Of a DNA stretch of 45,747 bases, positions 17,068 through 25,724 are shown piece after piece (within the stretch, counting starts at the first letter, position 1; each line of letters opens with the position of its first letter). The notes below the pieces were generated by a model. The model was not told the origin of the DNA. It saw nothing but the letters and a program-made list of their open reading frames with translations, and searched no databases. The position numbers and the translations under genes are program-made. Source of the stretch: CAYFUT01 sp964346395 (GTDB lineage: Bacteria; Bacillota; Halanaerobiia; Halobacteroidales; Halobacteroidaceae); contig CAYFUT010000014.1 of the NCBI GenBank assembly GCA_964346395.1, forward strand, positions 1-45,747. The letters run 5' to 3'.

Positions 17068-18432
17068 TTGAATCTGCATAATAAATTGGTAACAGTAGTT
17101 GGTTTGAGTAAGCGGACAGGGGTAGAAGTAGTTAAGTTTTTGGCTCACAAGGGTGCCCGCATTATAGCTACTGATACAAAAAACCGAGAGCAATTAAGTG
17201 AAGAAATAGTCAGTTTACAGGAGCAGGAAGTAACTTTTGATTTGGGCGGGCATAGTCCGGAGTTAATTTTGGAATCGGATTTACTGGTAATTAGTCCGGG
17301 AGTACCGATAAATATTCCTCTTTTGGAGCAGGCTAGAGAAAAGGGAATTCCGGTAATTAGTGAAGTAGAATTGGCTTATCGGTTTAGTCAGGCCCCTATT
17401 TTAGCAGTTACCGGAACAAACGGGAAGACTACAACTACTACGCTGTTGGGGGAAATTTTTACTGCTATTGATCAGGAAGTAATTGTCGGGGGCAATATAG
17501 GGCGGGCTTTAATTCAAGATTTACCTTATTTGAACCGCCGCGGAATAGCAGTTGCCGAAATTAGTTCTTTTCAATTAGAAGGTATTGTAAATTTTAAGCC
17601 ACATATTAGTTTAGTCTTGAATTTAACGTCGGATCATTTAAAACGCCATGGAGATTTTGCCACTTATAAAGCAGCTAAGCGCAAGTTGGTAAGCAATCAG
17701 ACAGCCAGTGATTATGCAGTGCTAAACTATGATGACCAGCAGGTGCAAAACTTTAGGCGGGCTACTGAAGCGCAGGTTGTATATTTCAGTCAAGAGCAGG
17801 AATTAAGCCGGGGGGTTTTTGTACAAGATGAGCAGATAGTGAGTACTTTGAAGGGTACAATAGAGCCGATTATTAGTCTAGAAAAGTTAGGCATTAAAGG
17901 CCCTCATAATGTGGAAAATGCTCTGGGAGCAGTAGCAGTAGCTCTTTTAATGGGAGTAGGAAAGAAGCTGTTAGCTGCTAAACTGGAGGAGTTTACAGGA
18001 GTTGAACATAGAATTGAAGAAATAGCGGAAGTAAAGGGGATTAAATATATCAATGATTCAAAGGCTACTAATCCTGTGTCAGCTATGAAAGCCCTACAGA
18101 CATTTTCGCAGCCGATTGTATTAATCGGTGGGGGGATGGATAAAGGCTCAGATTTTTATGAGTGGGCTAAATTGATAAAAGAAAAGGTCAAGGCTCTGGT
18201 ATTATTGGGAGAAACGACAGAAAAAATTGCGACTGAAGTTCAGCAGTTAGGGTTTGACAATATATATCGAGTGGGAACGATAGAGGAAGCAGTTGAGAAA
18301 TCAGCTGCATTAGCCACAACAGGAGATGTGGTGTTGCTTTCTCCGGCCTGTGCAAGTTGGGATATGTTTGCCAGTTACAAAGAACGGGGTCGGTTATTTA
18401 GCAAGGCAGTTCAAGAATTAAGGAGGGGCTAA
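17068..18432 (+). CDS. murD: UDP-MurNAc-L-Ala:D-glutamate ligase MurD
   Basis: Adds D-Glu to UDP-MurNAc-L-Ala. The 454-residue protein has an N-terminal Rossmann domain (VVGLSKRTGVEVVKFLAHKG), SPGVPINIPLL, the P-loop TGTNGKTT (115-122), AEISSFQLE, LNLTSDHLKRHG and NDSKATNP, typical of MurD. The start is TTG 17068, which follows GGGGG overlapping the mraY stop. One base separates its stop from the ftsW start. Confidence 0.95.
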   Translation: MNLHNKLVTVVGLSKRTGVEVVKFLAHKGARIIATDTKNREQLSEEIVSLQEQEVTFDLGGHSPELILESDLLVISPGVPINIPLLEQAREKGIPVISEVELAYRFSQAPILAVTGTNGKTTTTTLLGEIFTAIDQEVIVGGNIGRALIQDLPYLNRRGIAVAEISSFQLEGIVNFKPHISLVLNLTSDHLKRHGDFATYKAAKRKLVSNQTASDYAVLNYDDQQVQNFRRATEAQVVYFSQEQELSRGVFVQDEQIVSTLKGTIEPIISLEKLGIKGPHNVENALGAVAVALLMGVGKKLLAAKLEEFTGVEHRIEEIAEVKGIKYINDSKATNPVSAMKALQTFSQPIVLIGGGMDKGSDFYEWAKLIKEKVKALVLLGETTEKIATEVQQLGFDNIYRVGTIEEAVEKSAALATTGDVVLLSPACASWDMFASYKERGRLFSKAVQELRRG

Positions 18433-18433
18433 A

Positions 18434-19516
18434 GTGCCGCAAAAAAGCCCAGATTATATTATTATCTTAGTGGTAGTTTTATTGTTAGCTATTAGTATTA
18501 CAATGGTATTTAGTGCTACTTCTATTTCTGCTTATGCTCAGTTTGACGATAGTTTTTATTTTTTTAAACGGCAGGTGGCCTGGAGTTTGTTGGGGATGAT
18601 AGCTATGCTGATAACTGCTAATATAGATTATCGGCGCTATCTTAAATTGAGTCCGTATATTCTAATCGGGAGTATTATTGGCTTAATTTTAGTGCTAGTA
18701 ATTGGGGCTGAAATTCAAGGTTCACGGCGCTGGATAAAAGTTGGGATTCGCATTCAGCCTTCAGAAATAGCCAAGTTAGCAATGATTATGTTTACTGCCT
18801 GGTATGTGCATAAAAGGCAGGAAAAACTAAAGAATTTTTTTACTGGTTTATTACCTATTTTATTAGTATTAGGATTAGTATTTGGGTTGGTATTAATGGA
18901 ACCGGACTTAGGAACGGCGGGCACTATTGCAGCTACCGTAGTAATGATGTTAATAGTAGCTGGAGTACAGCTGCTGCATTTAACGGGCATAGCTGTTTCG
19001 GGGCTACCTTTATTTATTTATGCGTTAATGGTTGAGCCTTATCGGCGCCAGAGAATCTTTGCCTTTCTTGATCCCTGGTCTGTGCCTAAAGGAGCAGGAT
19101 TTCATATTATTCAGTCGCTTTATGCTCTGGGGTCAGGTGGATTATTTGGGGTGGGGCTCGGCCGCAGTAAACAGAAATTCTTTTATTTACCGGAACCAGG
19201 AACGGATTTTATATTTGCTGTGTTAGGAGAAGAATTAGGTTTTATAGGTGGTTTTATAGTTTTACTGCTGTATGCTCTTTTTGCACTGCGGGGGATCAGA
19301 ATAGCTGCTCGGGCTCCTGATTTATTTAGCTCATTATTGGCGGTGGGGATTACTTTCTGGATTGTATTTCAGGCAATAATTAATATTGGGGTAGTAACTG
19401 GTTCTTTACCGGTAACGGGAATTACTTTGCCTTTTATTAGCTACGGCGGTACTTCGTTAGTGGTGATGGCAGCAGCAGTCGGTATTTTGCTAAATATATC
19501 GCGCTACTGTGAATAA
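18434..19516 (+). CDS. ftsW: Septal peptidoglycan polymerase FtsW (SEDS family)
   Basis: SEDS glycosyltransferase that polymerises lipid II at the septum with the class B PBP above. The 360-residue protein has about ten membrane helices, the RRWI motif (near 97-100), the catalytic region IQPSEIAKLAMIMF, MEPDLGTAG with the conserved Asp, and the C-terminal FISYGGTSL. GTG 18434 follows AGGAGGGG at the murD end. SpoVE is a close paralogue in spore formers, so a dual or sporulation role cannot be excluded from sequence alone. Confidence 0.92.
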   Translation: MPQKSPDYIIILVVVLLLAISITMVFSATSISAYAQFDDSFYFFKRQVAWSLLGMIAMLITANIDYRRYLKLSPYILIGSIIGLILVLVIGAEIQGSRRWIKVGIRIQPSEIAKLAMIMFTAWYVHKRQEKLKNFFTGLLPILLVLGLVFGLVLMEPDLGTAGTIAATVVMMLIVAGVQLLHLTGIAVSGLPLFIYALMVEPYRRQRIFAFLDPWSVPKGAGFHIIQSLYALGSGGLFGVGLGRSKQKFFYLPEPGTDFIFAVLGEELGFIGGFIVLLLYALFALRGIRIAARAPDLFSSLLAVGITFWIVFQAIINIGVVTGSLPVTGITLPFISYGGTSLVVMAAAVGILLNISRYCE

Positions 19517-19683
19517 AGGTATAGTGTGTAACTTTGCGTGAGGGGGGCAGGCGATTAGAAAAGCTTTTTGAAGCGGTTCTAACCCTCACCTCCAATCTAA
19601 AATTAAGCAAGCTAATTTAAAAAATTAAATTAGCTAAATCACACTTAATTTTAATTTCCGGTGAGGGAAAGTACCGCATACCT
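19517..19683 (+). ncRNA. Folded intergenic element between ftsW and murG (unidentified)
   Basis: A 167-base stretch closes on itself: AGGTAT (19517-19522) pairs with ATACCT (19678-19683), and the helix continues inward through GTG/CGC, GTA/TAC and CTTT/AAAG with single-base bulges. Inside, TTAGAA/TTCTAA (19555-19560 with 19577-19582) makes one hairpin, and AGCTAATTTAA with its inverse (19610-19635) makes another. CCCTCAC (19583-19589) can pair either with GTGAGGG (19538-19544) or with GTGAGGG (19661-19667). Bulged RNA-like pairing suggests a structured RNA or attenuator. A miniature transposable element with imperfect ends is the alternative. Confidence 0.4.
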
Positions 19684-19713
19684 ATAAAAGTAAATTGATT
19701 GAGAAAATATACC

Positions 19714-19784
19714 TTAAGTTGACGGTATGAATGGAATTGACGAATTATTAATTATCAACTGTTAACTGTAAATTGTCAACTTAA
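19714..19784 (+). repeat. Dispersed hairpin repeat before murG
   Basis: TTAAGTTGAC (19714-19723) and its perfect inverse (19775-19784) flank a core containing AACTGTTAACTGTAAATTG. The same core, inverted, occurs in the tRNA spacer near 225-255. It looks like an intergenic repeat family of this genome. Confidence 0.6.
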
Positions 19785-19805
19785 CTGCGTTTGGGAGTGA
19801 AGAGA

Positions 19806-20903
19806 ATGAAAATATTGTTTACTGGTGGTGGTACCGGAGGCCATATTTATCCGGCCTTGGCGGTAGCAGATAAATTGAAGAGTCGGTTGGCTGAGTTAGA
19901 TGTTTTATTTGTTGGTACCGAAACGGGACTGGAGGCGGAGATTGTGCCCCAGGCAGGTTACGATTTAAAAACTATTCCTGTCGAGGGATTTCCCCGCCGC
20001 TTAACTTGGCGGTGGCTGGTGACGGCAGGGAAAGCGGGTTTAGGACTGCTACAGGCTAACCGGATTATTAGTGATTTTAATCCGGATATAGTAGTAGGTA
20101 CGGGAGGTTATGTTGCCGGGCCAACTGTACTGGCAGCTGCCCTGCGGGGAGTACCGACTTTGATTCATGAGCAGAATGCTTATCCAGGGCTGACCAATCG
20201 GATGTTGGCCCGGGTAGTGGATAAAATTGCCTTAACTACTGATCAGGCAGATCAGTATTTTAATTATTCAGAGAAAACAGTTGTAACTGGTAATCCAGTA
20301 CGGCCGGAGATTTTAAGTAAACGAAAGCTGCCTGCTTATCGCGAATTAGACTTAGATCCGCAGCGGAAGGTTATTCTGATAGTAGGTGGTAGTAGAGGAG
20401 CTAAGAGTATTAATCAAGCGTTAGTAGATATTTATTCTGATTTACAGACGACTGATTGGCAGGTAATACATATTACAGGAAAGCGGGATTTTTCCTGGGT
20501 AGCAGAAAAAGCCGAACAACAGGGATTAGAAAATTTAGAAGCAGGAGAACTTAGGATTGAATCTTATCTACATAATATGGCTTCTGCTCTGGCCGCCGCT
20601 GATTTGATTGTTTCACGGGCGGGAGCTACTATGTTAGCCGAAGTTAATGCTTGTGGTCTGCCGGCAGTTCTAATTCCTTATCCTCATGCTGCGGAGAATC
20701 ATCAGGAATACAATGCGCGGGCTTTAGAAGAAGCAGGAGCAGCGGAGGTTATTTTAGATAAAGAGTTGACAGGAAAAAAATTATTTAGGATAATAAAAGA
20801 GATAGTTAATTATCGGTTAGAAGAAATGGGGCGGGCCAGTGAAAATATGGGGCAATTGAGAGCAGCTGATAAAATAATTGACTTAATTTTAGAGTTAGTA
20901 TAA
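19806..20903 (+). CDS. murG: Lipid II synthase MurG (UDP-GlcNAc transferase)
   Basis: Transfers GlcNAc to lipid I on the inner membrane face, giving lipid II. The 365-residue GT-B enzyme begins MKILFTGGGTGGHIYPALA with the glycine-rich acceptor loop, then GTGGYVAGP, LIHEQNAYPG, GGSRGAKSINQ, and the donor-site SRAGATMLAE and PYPHAAENHQ. ATG 19806 is preferred over a TTG at 19791 because GGGAGTGA (19793-19800) is a suitable site for the former. A non-coding gap of about 290 bases separates it from ftsW, so it may have its own transcript. Confidence 0.96.
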   Translation: MKILFTGGGTGGHIYPALAVADKLKSRLAELDVLFVGTETGLEAEIVPQAGYDLKTIPVEGFPRRLTWRWLVTAGKAGLGLLQANRIISDFNPDIVVGTGGYVAGPTVLAAALRGVPTLIHEQNAYPGLTNRMLARVVDKIALTTDQADQYFNYSEKTVVTGNPVRPEILSKRKLPAYRELDLDPQRKVILIVGGSRGAKSINQALVDIYSDLQTTDWQVIHITGKRDFSWVAEKAEQQGLENLEAGELRIESYLHNMASALAAADLIVSRAGATMLAEVNACGLPAVLIPYPHAAENHQEYNARALEEAGAAEVILDKELTGKKLFRIIKEIVNYRLEEMGRASENMGQLRAADKIIDLILELV

Positions 20904-20993
20904 AAAGTTAAGCCAAGATGAACGAAAGTAAGTTAAACGGCATATTATATAGTAAAGAATTGTGGTAGTACGTTAACTGAGGAGGGAAAAAAG

Positions 20994-22256
20994 GTGTCAG
21001 AATTTGTAATTAATGGCGGAAATTCGCTGCAGGGAGAGGTAAAAATTAGCGGAGCTAAAAATGCTGTCTTGCCGATATTGGCTGGTACAGTTTTGGGCGG
21101 GGGAAAATCTGTAATTGATAGGGTGCCTAATTTACATGATGTGCAGGTGATGAAGGAGGTATTGACTACTTTAGGAGGCGAAGTAGAGTTTGCCGAGGGA
21201 AGAATGATTGTAGATACTTCTGATTTAACCCAGTGTCAAATTTCAGAAGAATTGATGCGCAAAATGCGGGCTACTGTATTTTTAATGGGTCCTTTAGTGG
21301 CTCGGTTTGGGCAGGTTAAGATTTCTCAACCGGGAGGATGTAGTATTGGTTCTCGTCCTATTGACCTTCATTTGAAGGGATTAAAGGCGTTAGGAGTTGA
21401 TTTTAATTCGGTTCACGGATCTCTGGAGGGGAAAGCAGAAGAATTGACGGGAGCTGAGATTCATCTTGATTTTCCCAGTGTAGGTGCTACGGAAAATATT
21501 ATGATGGCAGCAACTAGGGCAGAAGGTAAAACGATAATTCATAATGCTGCTAGAGAACCAGAAATTGTTGACCTGCAAAATTTTCTTAATCAATTAGGGG
21601 CTAAAGTAAGAGGGGCAGGAACAGATGTAATCAAAATTGAAGGGGTGGAAAAACTGCACCCGGTTACATACCAAGTGATTCCCGACCGTATTGAAGCTGG
21701 AACTTACCTGTTGGCAGGGGCAATTACCAAGGGAGAAGTAATTGCCAAGAATTTAATTCCGAAGCATATAGAATCTATTCTGGCCAAGTTGACGGAAGCC
21801 GGAATTAAAGTAGATGAAGACGGCGATAAAATAAAGGTTAAAGGAGTAGAGTCCTGGCAGGGAATCAATGTAAAGACTTTACCGTACCCTGGTTTTCCTA
21901 CTGATATGCAGCCTCAATTTATGGCCTTGCTTACTCTGGCGGAGGGGTCAAGCGTAATTACGGAGACTATTTTTGATAATCGCTTAAAGCATGCTGATGA
22001 ATTAAGACGCATGGGAGCTGATATAAGACTAGAAGGTAATTCAGCTATTATTCGGGGAGCAGATGACCTATCAGGAGCAGCTGTAGAAGCTACTGATTTA
22101 AGAGCCGGAGCAGCTTTGATTTTAGCTGGCCTGGCGGCTGAAGGAGAAACTCGAGTGGAAAATATTTATCATGTAGACAGAGGGTATGAGTATTTGGAAG
22201 ATAAATTAACTAATTTAGGGGCTGATGTAAGGCGGGAAGAGAAGAAAGAAGAGTAA
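20994..22256 (+). CDS. murA: UDP-GlcNAc 1-carboxyvinyltransferase MurA
   Basis: First committed step of peptidoglycan synthesis: enolpyruvyl transfer from PEP to UDP-GlcNAc. It is the target of fosfomycin. The 420-residue protein has GAKNAVLPILAG near the start and the catalytic Cys116 in PGGCSIGSRPIDLH; a Cys here predicts fosfomycin sensitivity, whereas Asp would give resistance. RAGAALILAGLAAEG is near the C-terminus. GTG 20994 follows GGAGGG. In most dcw clusters murC and murB stand here; murA in this slot is a lineage feature. Confidence 0.96.
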   Translation: MSEFVINGGNSLQGEVKISGAKNAVLPILAGTVLGGGKSVIDRVPNLHDVQVMKEVLTTLGGEVEFAEGRMIVDTSDLTQCQISEELMRKMRATVFLMGPLVARFGQVKISQPGGCSIGSRPIDLHLKGLKALGVDFNSVHGSLEGKAEELTGAEIHLDFPSVGATENIMMAATRAEGKTIIHNAAREPEIVDLQNFLNQLGAKVRGAGTDVIKIEGVEKLHPVTYQVIPDRIEAGTYLLAGAITKGEVIAKNLIPKHIESILAKLTEAGIKVDEDGDKIKVKGVESWQGINVKTLPYPGFPTDMQPQFMALLTLAEGSSVITETIFDNRLKHADELRRMGADIRLEGNSAIIRGADDLSGAAVEATDLRAGAALILAGLAAEGETRVENIYHVDRGYEYLEDKLTNLGADVRREEKKEE

Positions 22257-22277
22257 ACGTTGATTAAAATTCAAATT

Positions 22278-22305
22278 TTGGGATTTATAATTTTTATATT
22301 ATAAT
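22278..22305 (+). promoter_or_regulatory. Possible promoter for ftsQAZ
   Basis: TTGGGA (22278-22283), a 16-base spacer and TATAAT (22300-22305) in the murA-ftsQ gap, just before ftsQ. The region is very AT-rich, so chance matches are possible. Confidence 0.4.
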
Positions 22306-22343
22306 ATAAGTGAAAGCTGCCCAGGAATGAGTGAGGGGATATC

Positions 22344-23042
22344 TTGGATAAACAAACTGTACTGATTATAGTGGGGCTAGTCATAATTTTGATTTTAATT
22401 AATCTGCTTCATTCTGATGTATTTGAAGTAAAAGAGATTGAAATAAAAGGTAATGAACTAATAACTGATAATTATATATTAAATTTTAGTGATTTAGATC
22501 AGGGAACTAATATATTTGCTGTAGATTGTCAGGAGATAAAGGAAAAATTATTACTGCTCTCCCAGTTTGAAGAAGTATTAGTTTTCCGCAAGTTGCCTAA
22601 TAAAATAGTAATTGAGGTAGAGGAAAGAGAACCAATTGCTGTTCTTCCCCTCCAAAATTCTTATTGTTTAATTAATAGAGAAGGTTGGATATTGAAAATA
22701 ATTAATAATTTATCTCAACAGCAGTGGCCGGTAGTAGAAGGGGTTGAAATTGAGCGCGAACGAAAAAAAATTAAACTGACGGGAGATTTAAAAGTTGTTA
22801 TTAAGCTGCTGGACAAACTAACATCAGAAATAAACCGAGAAATTGAAAAAGTTGAGACTTTAAAATCAGGATTTAGATTGGAATTAGCCAGTGGCGGAAT
22901 AGTAAAATTGGGACAAGGTTTTGATGCGGAAAAGAAAGCGCAAGTGTTTACTTCCATTTATCAGGATATAAAAGGAAGGAATTTAGAGATAGAATATGTC
23001 GATTTAAGATATAATAAACATTCGTTTATTAAGACAAAGTAA
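22344..23042 (+). CDS. ftsQ: Cell division protein FtsQ/DivIB
   Basis: Bitopic divisome protein that holds FtsL and the septal synthase complex. The 232-residue product has one membrane helix (about 6-22), a POTRA domain (about 27-97: VFEVKEIEIKGNELITDNYIL then FRKLPNKIVIEVEEREP) and the FtsQ beta domain (LQNSYCLINREGWIL, and YVDLRYNKHSFIKTK at the end). TTG 22344 follows GTGAGGGG. Confidence 0.9.
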   Translation: MDKQTVLIIVGLVIILILINLLHSDVFEVKEIEIKGNELITDNYILNFSDLDQGTNIFAVDCQEIKEKLLLLSQFEEVLVFRKLPNKIVIEVEEREPIAVLPLQNSYCLINREGWILKIINNLSQQQWPVVEGVEIERERKKIKLTGDLKVVIKLLDKLTSEINREIEKVETLKSGFRLELASGGIVKLGQGFDAEKKAQVFTSIYQDIKGRNLEIEYVDLRYNKHSFIKTK

Positions 23043-23150
23043 TTTTTTAAAAAAATCGCAAAAGAAAAAAGGAAATTAATTATTAATCTTGAATTTATCA
23101 GAATAAGGGAGTAGCGGATATTTGTTGATTTTTGGAAAGGAGGGCACTTA

Positions 23151-24437
23151 TTGACACATCGAAAAATAGTTGCCGGAATTGATGTAGGTACTACTAAGGT
23201 ATGTACTATTGTGGCTGAGGTTAGTAATAACCAGGTGACTGATATAGTAGGGGTGGGGACGAGCCCTTCTACTGGCTTGAAAAAAGGAATGGTTGTTGAT
23301 ATAGATGATACTGTTAATTCAATAGAACAAGCAGTAGTTAAGGCTGAACGAATGGCAGGAGTGGACTTGGATTCGGTGTTTGTAGGAATTGCTGGTTCCC
23401 ATATTTCTTCCACTAACCGTCATGGAGTGGTAGCAGTAACAGGGGAAAATAAAGAAATTACTATGGAAGATATTGACCGGGTAATTGAAGCAACCAAAAT
23501 TATTTCGATTCCTCCTGAGCGGCAGATAATACACGTAATTCCGCGTGAATTTATTGTGGACGGCTGTAAAGATATTAAGTATCCCCTAGGGATGTCGGGA
23601 GTTAGATTAGAAGCGGAAGCTCATATTGTAACTGGTTCTGTAACTTCCATTCAGAATTTAGTCAAAAGTGTAAAGCGGGCAGGGATTGATGTAGAAGGAT
23701 TAGTATTACAGCCGCTGGCTGCTAGTAAAGCTATTTTATCGGAGAGCGAGAAAGATTTAGGAGTGCTGTTGATTGATATGGGAGGCGGAACTACTGATAT
23801 AGCTATTTTTAAGGACGGCAGTATCTGGTATACTTCTATTTTGCCGGTGGGTGGAGACCATGTAACTAATGATATAGCAGTCGGAATGAGAACGCCGATT
23901 TCCATAGCTGAGCAGATAAAAATCAAGCACGGCTGTGCGAAAGCCAGTTTGATTGATAATAATGAAAAAATTGATGTATTGGATACTAGTGGGGAAAAAC
24001 AGCGAACTATTTCCCGCAAAATGCTGTGTAATATTATTGAGCCGCGGGTAGATGAGATATTTAGTTTAGTTCGGGAAGAAATTGAGAATGCTGGTTATAA
24101 AGGTATGGTTCCTGCAGGGGCAGTAGTGACCGGCGGCGGCTCGCTGTTGGAAGGAATTCCCGAATTAGCTTCGGAAAAATTAGACATGCCGGTCAGAGTA
24201 GGAGCCCCGGATAATATTGATTCATTGATGGAGTACATAGATGATTCCATTTATGAAATTAATGAGAGTTATTCTGAGTTTTCTGATGATACGGGGGCTA
24301 TATTTTCTACAGGTGTAGGACTGGTTTATTATGGAGCTCAGACTATGTCGGAAGAACCGACGCGAGGTAAGAGTGAAGAACAGATAGTAGATGATTTGTT
24401 TGACAAAATAAAAGATTGGTTTAAAAATATATTTTAG
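23151..24437 (+). CDS. ftsA: Cell division protein FtsA
   Basis: Actin-like ATPase that tethers FtsZ to the membrane. The 428-residue protein has AGIDVGTTKVCTIVAE at the start, the 1C domain after it, LLIDMGGGTTDIAIF (about 204-218) and VVTGGGSLLEGIPELA (about 324-339). The C-terminal tail KIKDWFKNIF is an amphipathic membrane-targeting helix. TTG 23151 follows AAAGGAGGG. It is paralogous to PilM earlier in the window but has the typical FtsA length and neighbours. Confidence 0.95.
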   Translation: MTHRKIVAGIDVGTTKVCTIVAEVSNNQVTDIVGVGTSPSTGLKKGMVVDIDDTVNSIEQAVVKAERMAGVDLDSVFVGIAGSHISSTNRHGVVAVTGENKEITMEDIDRVIEATKIISIPPERQIIHVIPREFIVDGCKDIKYPLGMSGVRLEAEAHIVTGSVTSIQNLVKSVKRAGIDVEGLVLQPLAASKAILSESEKDLGVLLIDMGGGTTDIAIFKDGSIWYTSILPVGGDHVTNDIAVGMRTPISIAEQIKIKHGCAKASLIDNNEKIDVLDTSGEKQRTISRKMLCNIIEPRVDEIFSLVREEIENAGYKGMVPAGAVVTGGGSLLEGIPELASEKLDMPVRVGAPDNIDSLMEYIDDSIYEINESYSEFSDDTGAIFSTGVGLVYYGAQTMSEEPTRGKSEEQIVDDLFDKIKDWFKNIF

Positions 24438-24457
24438 TCTGTCCAGGGGGGGTTGTA

Positions 24458-25567
24458 ATGTTCGAGTTTGGATCTGATAAGCAACAATTTGCTGATATAA
24501 AGGTAGTAGGTGTTGGTGGTGGAGGAAACAATGCTGTCAACCGGATGATTCAATCAGGTTTAAGCGGAGTAGAGTTTATAGCTGTTAATACCGATGGCCA
24601 AGCTTTAGTTTCTTCCCGAGCGGAAGTTACTTTACAGATTGGGGAAGATTTGACGGATGGATTGGGGGCTGGAGCTGACCCGGAAATCGGAGCAGAAGCA
24701 GCTGAAGAAAGTAGAGAGTTGATCAAAGATTCCCTTGAAGATTCCGATATGGTCTTTATTACTGCTGGTATGGGCGGCGGTACAGGAACTGGAGCAGCAC
24801 CGATAATTGCTAATATTTCTAAACAAGAAATTGATGCTTTAACAGTGGGGGTAGTAACTAAACCGTTTACTGTAGAAGGACGGCAGCGGATGATGAAAGC
24901 TCAAGATGGTATTGAACGGCTCAAGGAAGAAGTGGATACGTTAATTGTAATTCCTAATGATAGATTATTGGATGTAGTAGAAAAGAAGACAAGTTTAGTT
25001 GATGCCTTTAAGACTGCTGATGATGTATTACGGCAGGGTGTACAGGGGATTTCTGATTTAATTACTATTACTGGTTTGATTAACCTTGACTTTGCTGATG
25101 TAAAGACAATTATGACTGATGCCGGTTCTGCGTTAATGGGGATTGGAACTGCTACCGGAGAAGATAGAGCTGTAGAAGCGGCTAAATCGGCTATTGATTC
25201 ACCTTTGCTGGAAGCTTCGATTGATGGTGCCCAGGGGGTATTGCTGAACATTACTGGTGGTGATGATTTAGGGCTGCATGAGGCCAATGAGTCAGCACAG
25301 GTAATTTCGGAAGTAGCTGATTCGGAAGCTAATATTATTTTAGGTTCCGTAGTAGATGAAAGTTTAGAAGAGGAAGTAAAAGTAACAGTGATTGCTACTG
25401 GTTTTGACCGGGAGAAGCAGGAGAGTACTGCCGAAGCGGAGCCTCCGATTGAAGAAGAAATAGTTGAGGAAGAAGAGGAGACTGCTGGTGATGAACTGAA
25501 TATGGATTCTTTTCAGGATAATGATTTAGATATACCTGCTTTTTTACGAAAAAATAAAAAGCTTTGA
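24458..25567 (+). CDS. ftsZ: Cell division tubulin FtsZ
   Basis: GTPase that forms the Z ring. The 369-residue protein has VVGVGGGGNNAVNRMI at the start, the tubulin signature GGGTGTG (106-112), the T7-loop region NLDFADVKTIM and an acidic linker (about 320-355). It ends in the conserved DLDIPAFLRKNKKL peptide that binds FtsA. ATG 24458 follows GGGGGGG. A strong terminator follows, closing the division cluster. Confidence 0.98.
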   Translation: MFEFGSDKQQFADIKVVGVGGGGNNAVNRMIQSGLSGVEFIAVNTDGQALVSSRAEVTLQIGEDLTDGLGAGADPEIGAEAAEESRELIKDSLEDSDMVFITAGMGGGTGTGAAPIIANISKQEIDALTVGVVTKPFTVEGRQRMMKAQDGIERLKEEVDTLIVIPNDRLLDVVEKKTSLVDAFKTADDVLRQGVQGISDLITITGLINLDFADVKTIMTDAGSALMGIGTATGEDRAVEAAKSAIDSPLLEASIDGAQGVLLNITGGDDLGLHEANESAQVISEVADSEANIILGSVVDESLEEEVKVTVIATGFDREKQESTAEAEPPIEEEIVEEEEETAGDELNMDSFQDNDLDIPAFLRKNKKL

Positions 25568-25570
25568 TTT

Positions 25571-25606
25571 AATCTCGATGCCGTTATGGTATCGAGATTT
25601 TTTATT
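25571..25606 (+). terminator. Intrinsic terminator after ftsZ
   Basis: AATCTCGAT (25571-25579) pairs perfectly with ATCGAGATT (25591-25599), followed by TTTTATTT. Confidence 0.9.
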
Positions 25607-25691
25607 TCGACAAATTTTTCTATAAAAATATAAAAAAGATTATTTTCTTTATTTTTTTTCAGTTATAGTTGGGCTAAAAATAAAATATAAT
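25606..25691 (+). promoter_or_regulatory. Possible Spo0A box and -10 element of the spoIIGA-sigE promoter
   Basis: TTCGACA (25606-25612) is an exact Spo0A box read on the opposite strand (TGTCGAA). TATAAT (25686-25691) is a good -10 before spoIIGA; no -35 is found at normal spacing. The box would lie about 90 bases before the start point. The B. subtilis spoIIG promoter is likewise activated by Spo0A from upstream sites and lacks a normally spaced -35. A seven-base match alone is weak evidence. Confidence 0.4.
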
Positions 25692-25724
25692 GAATAATAC
25701 GGGAAGGCTGGGATAGCTGCTACA

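Noticed and set aside
19032..19226. Plus-strand frame inside ftsW
   Set aside because: It is out of frame within a well-conserved ftsW gene; a chance frame.
20904..20993. 16-codon frame between murG and murA
   Set aside because: It has no good ribosome-binding site and no conserved feature.
23151..24437. MreB or PilM instead of FtsA
   Set aside because: Length, the amphipathic tail and the ftsQ-ftsZ context fit FtsA.
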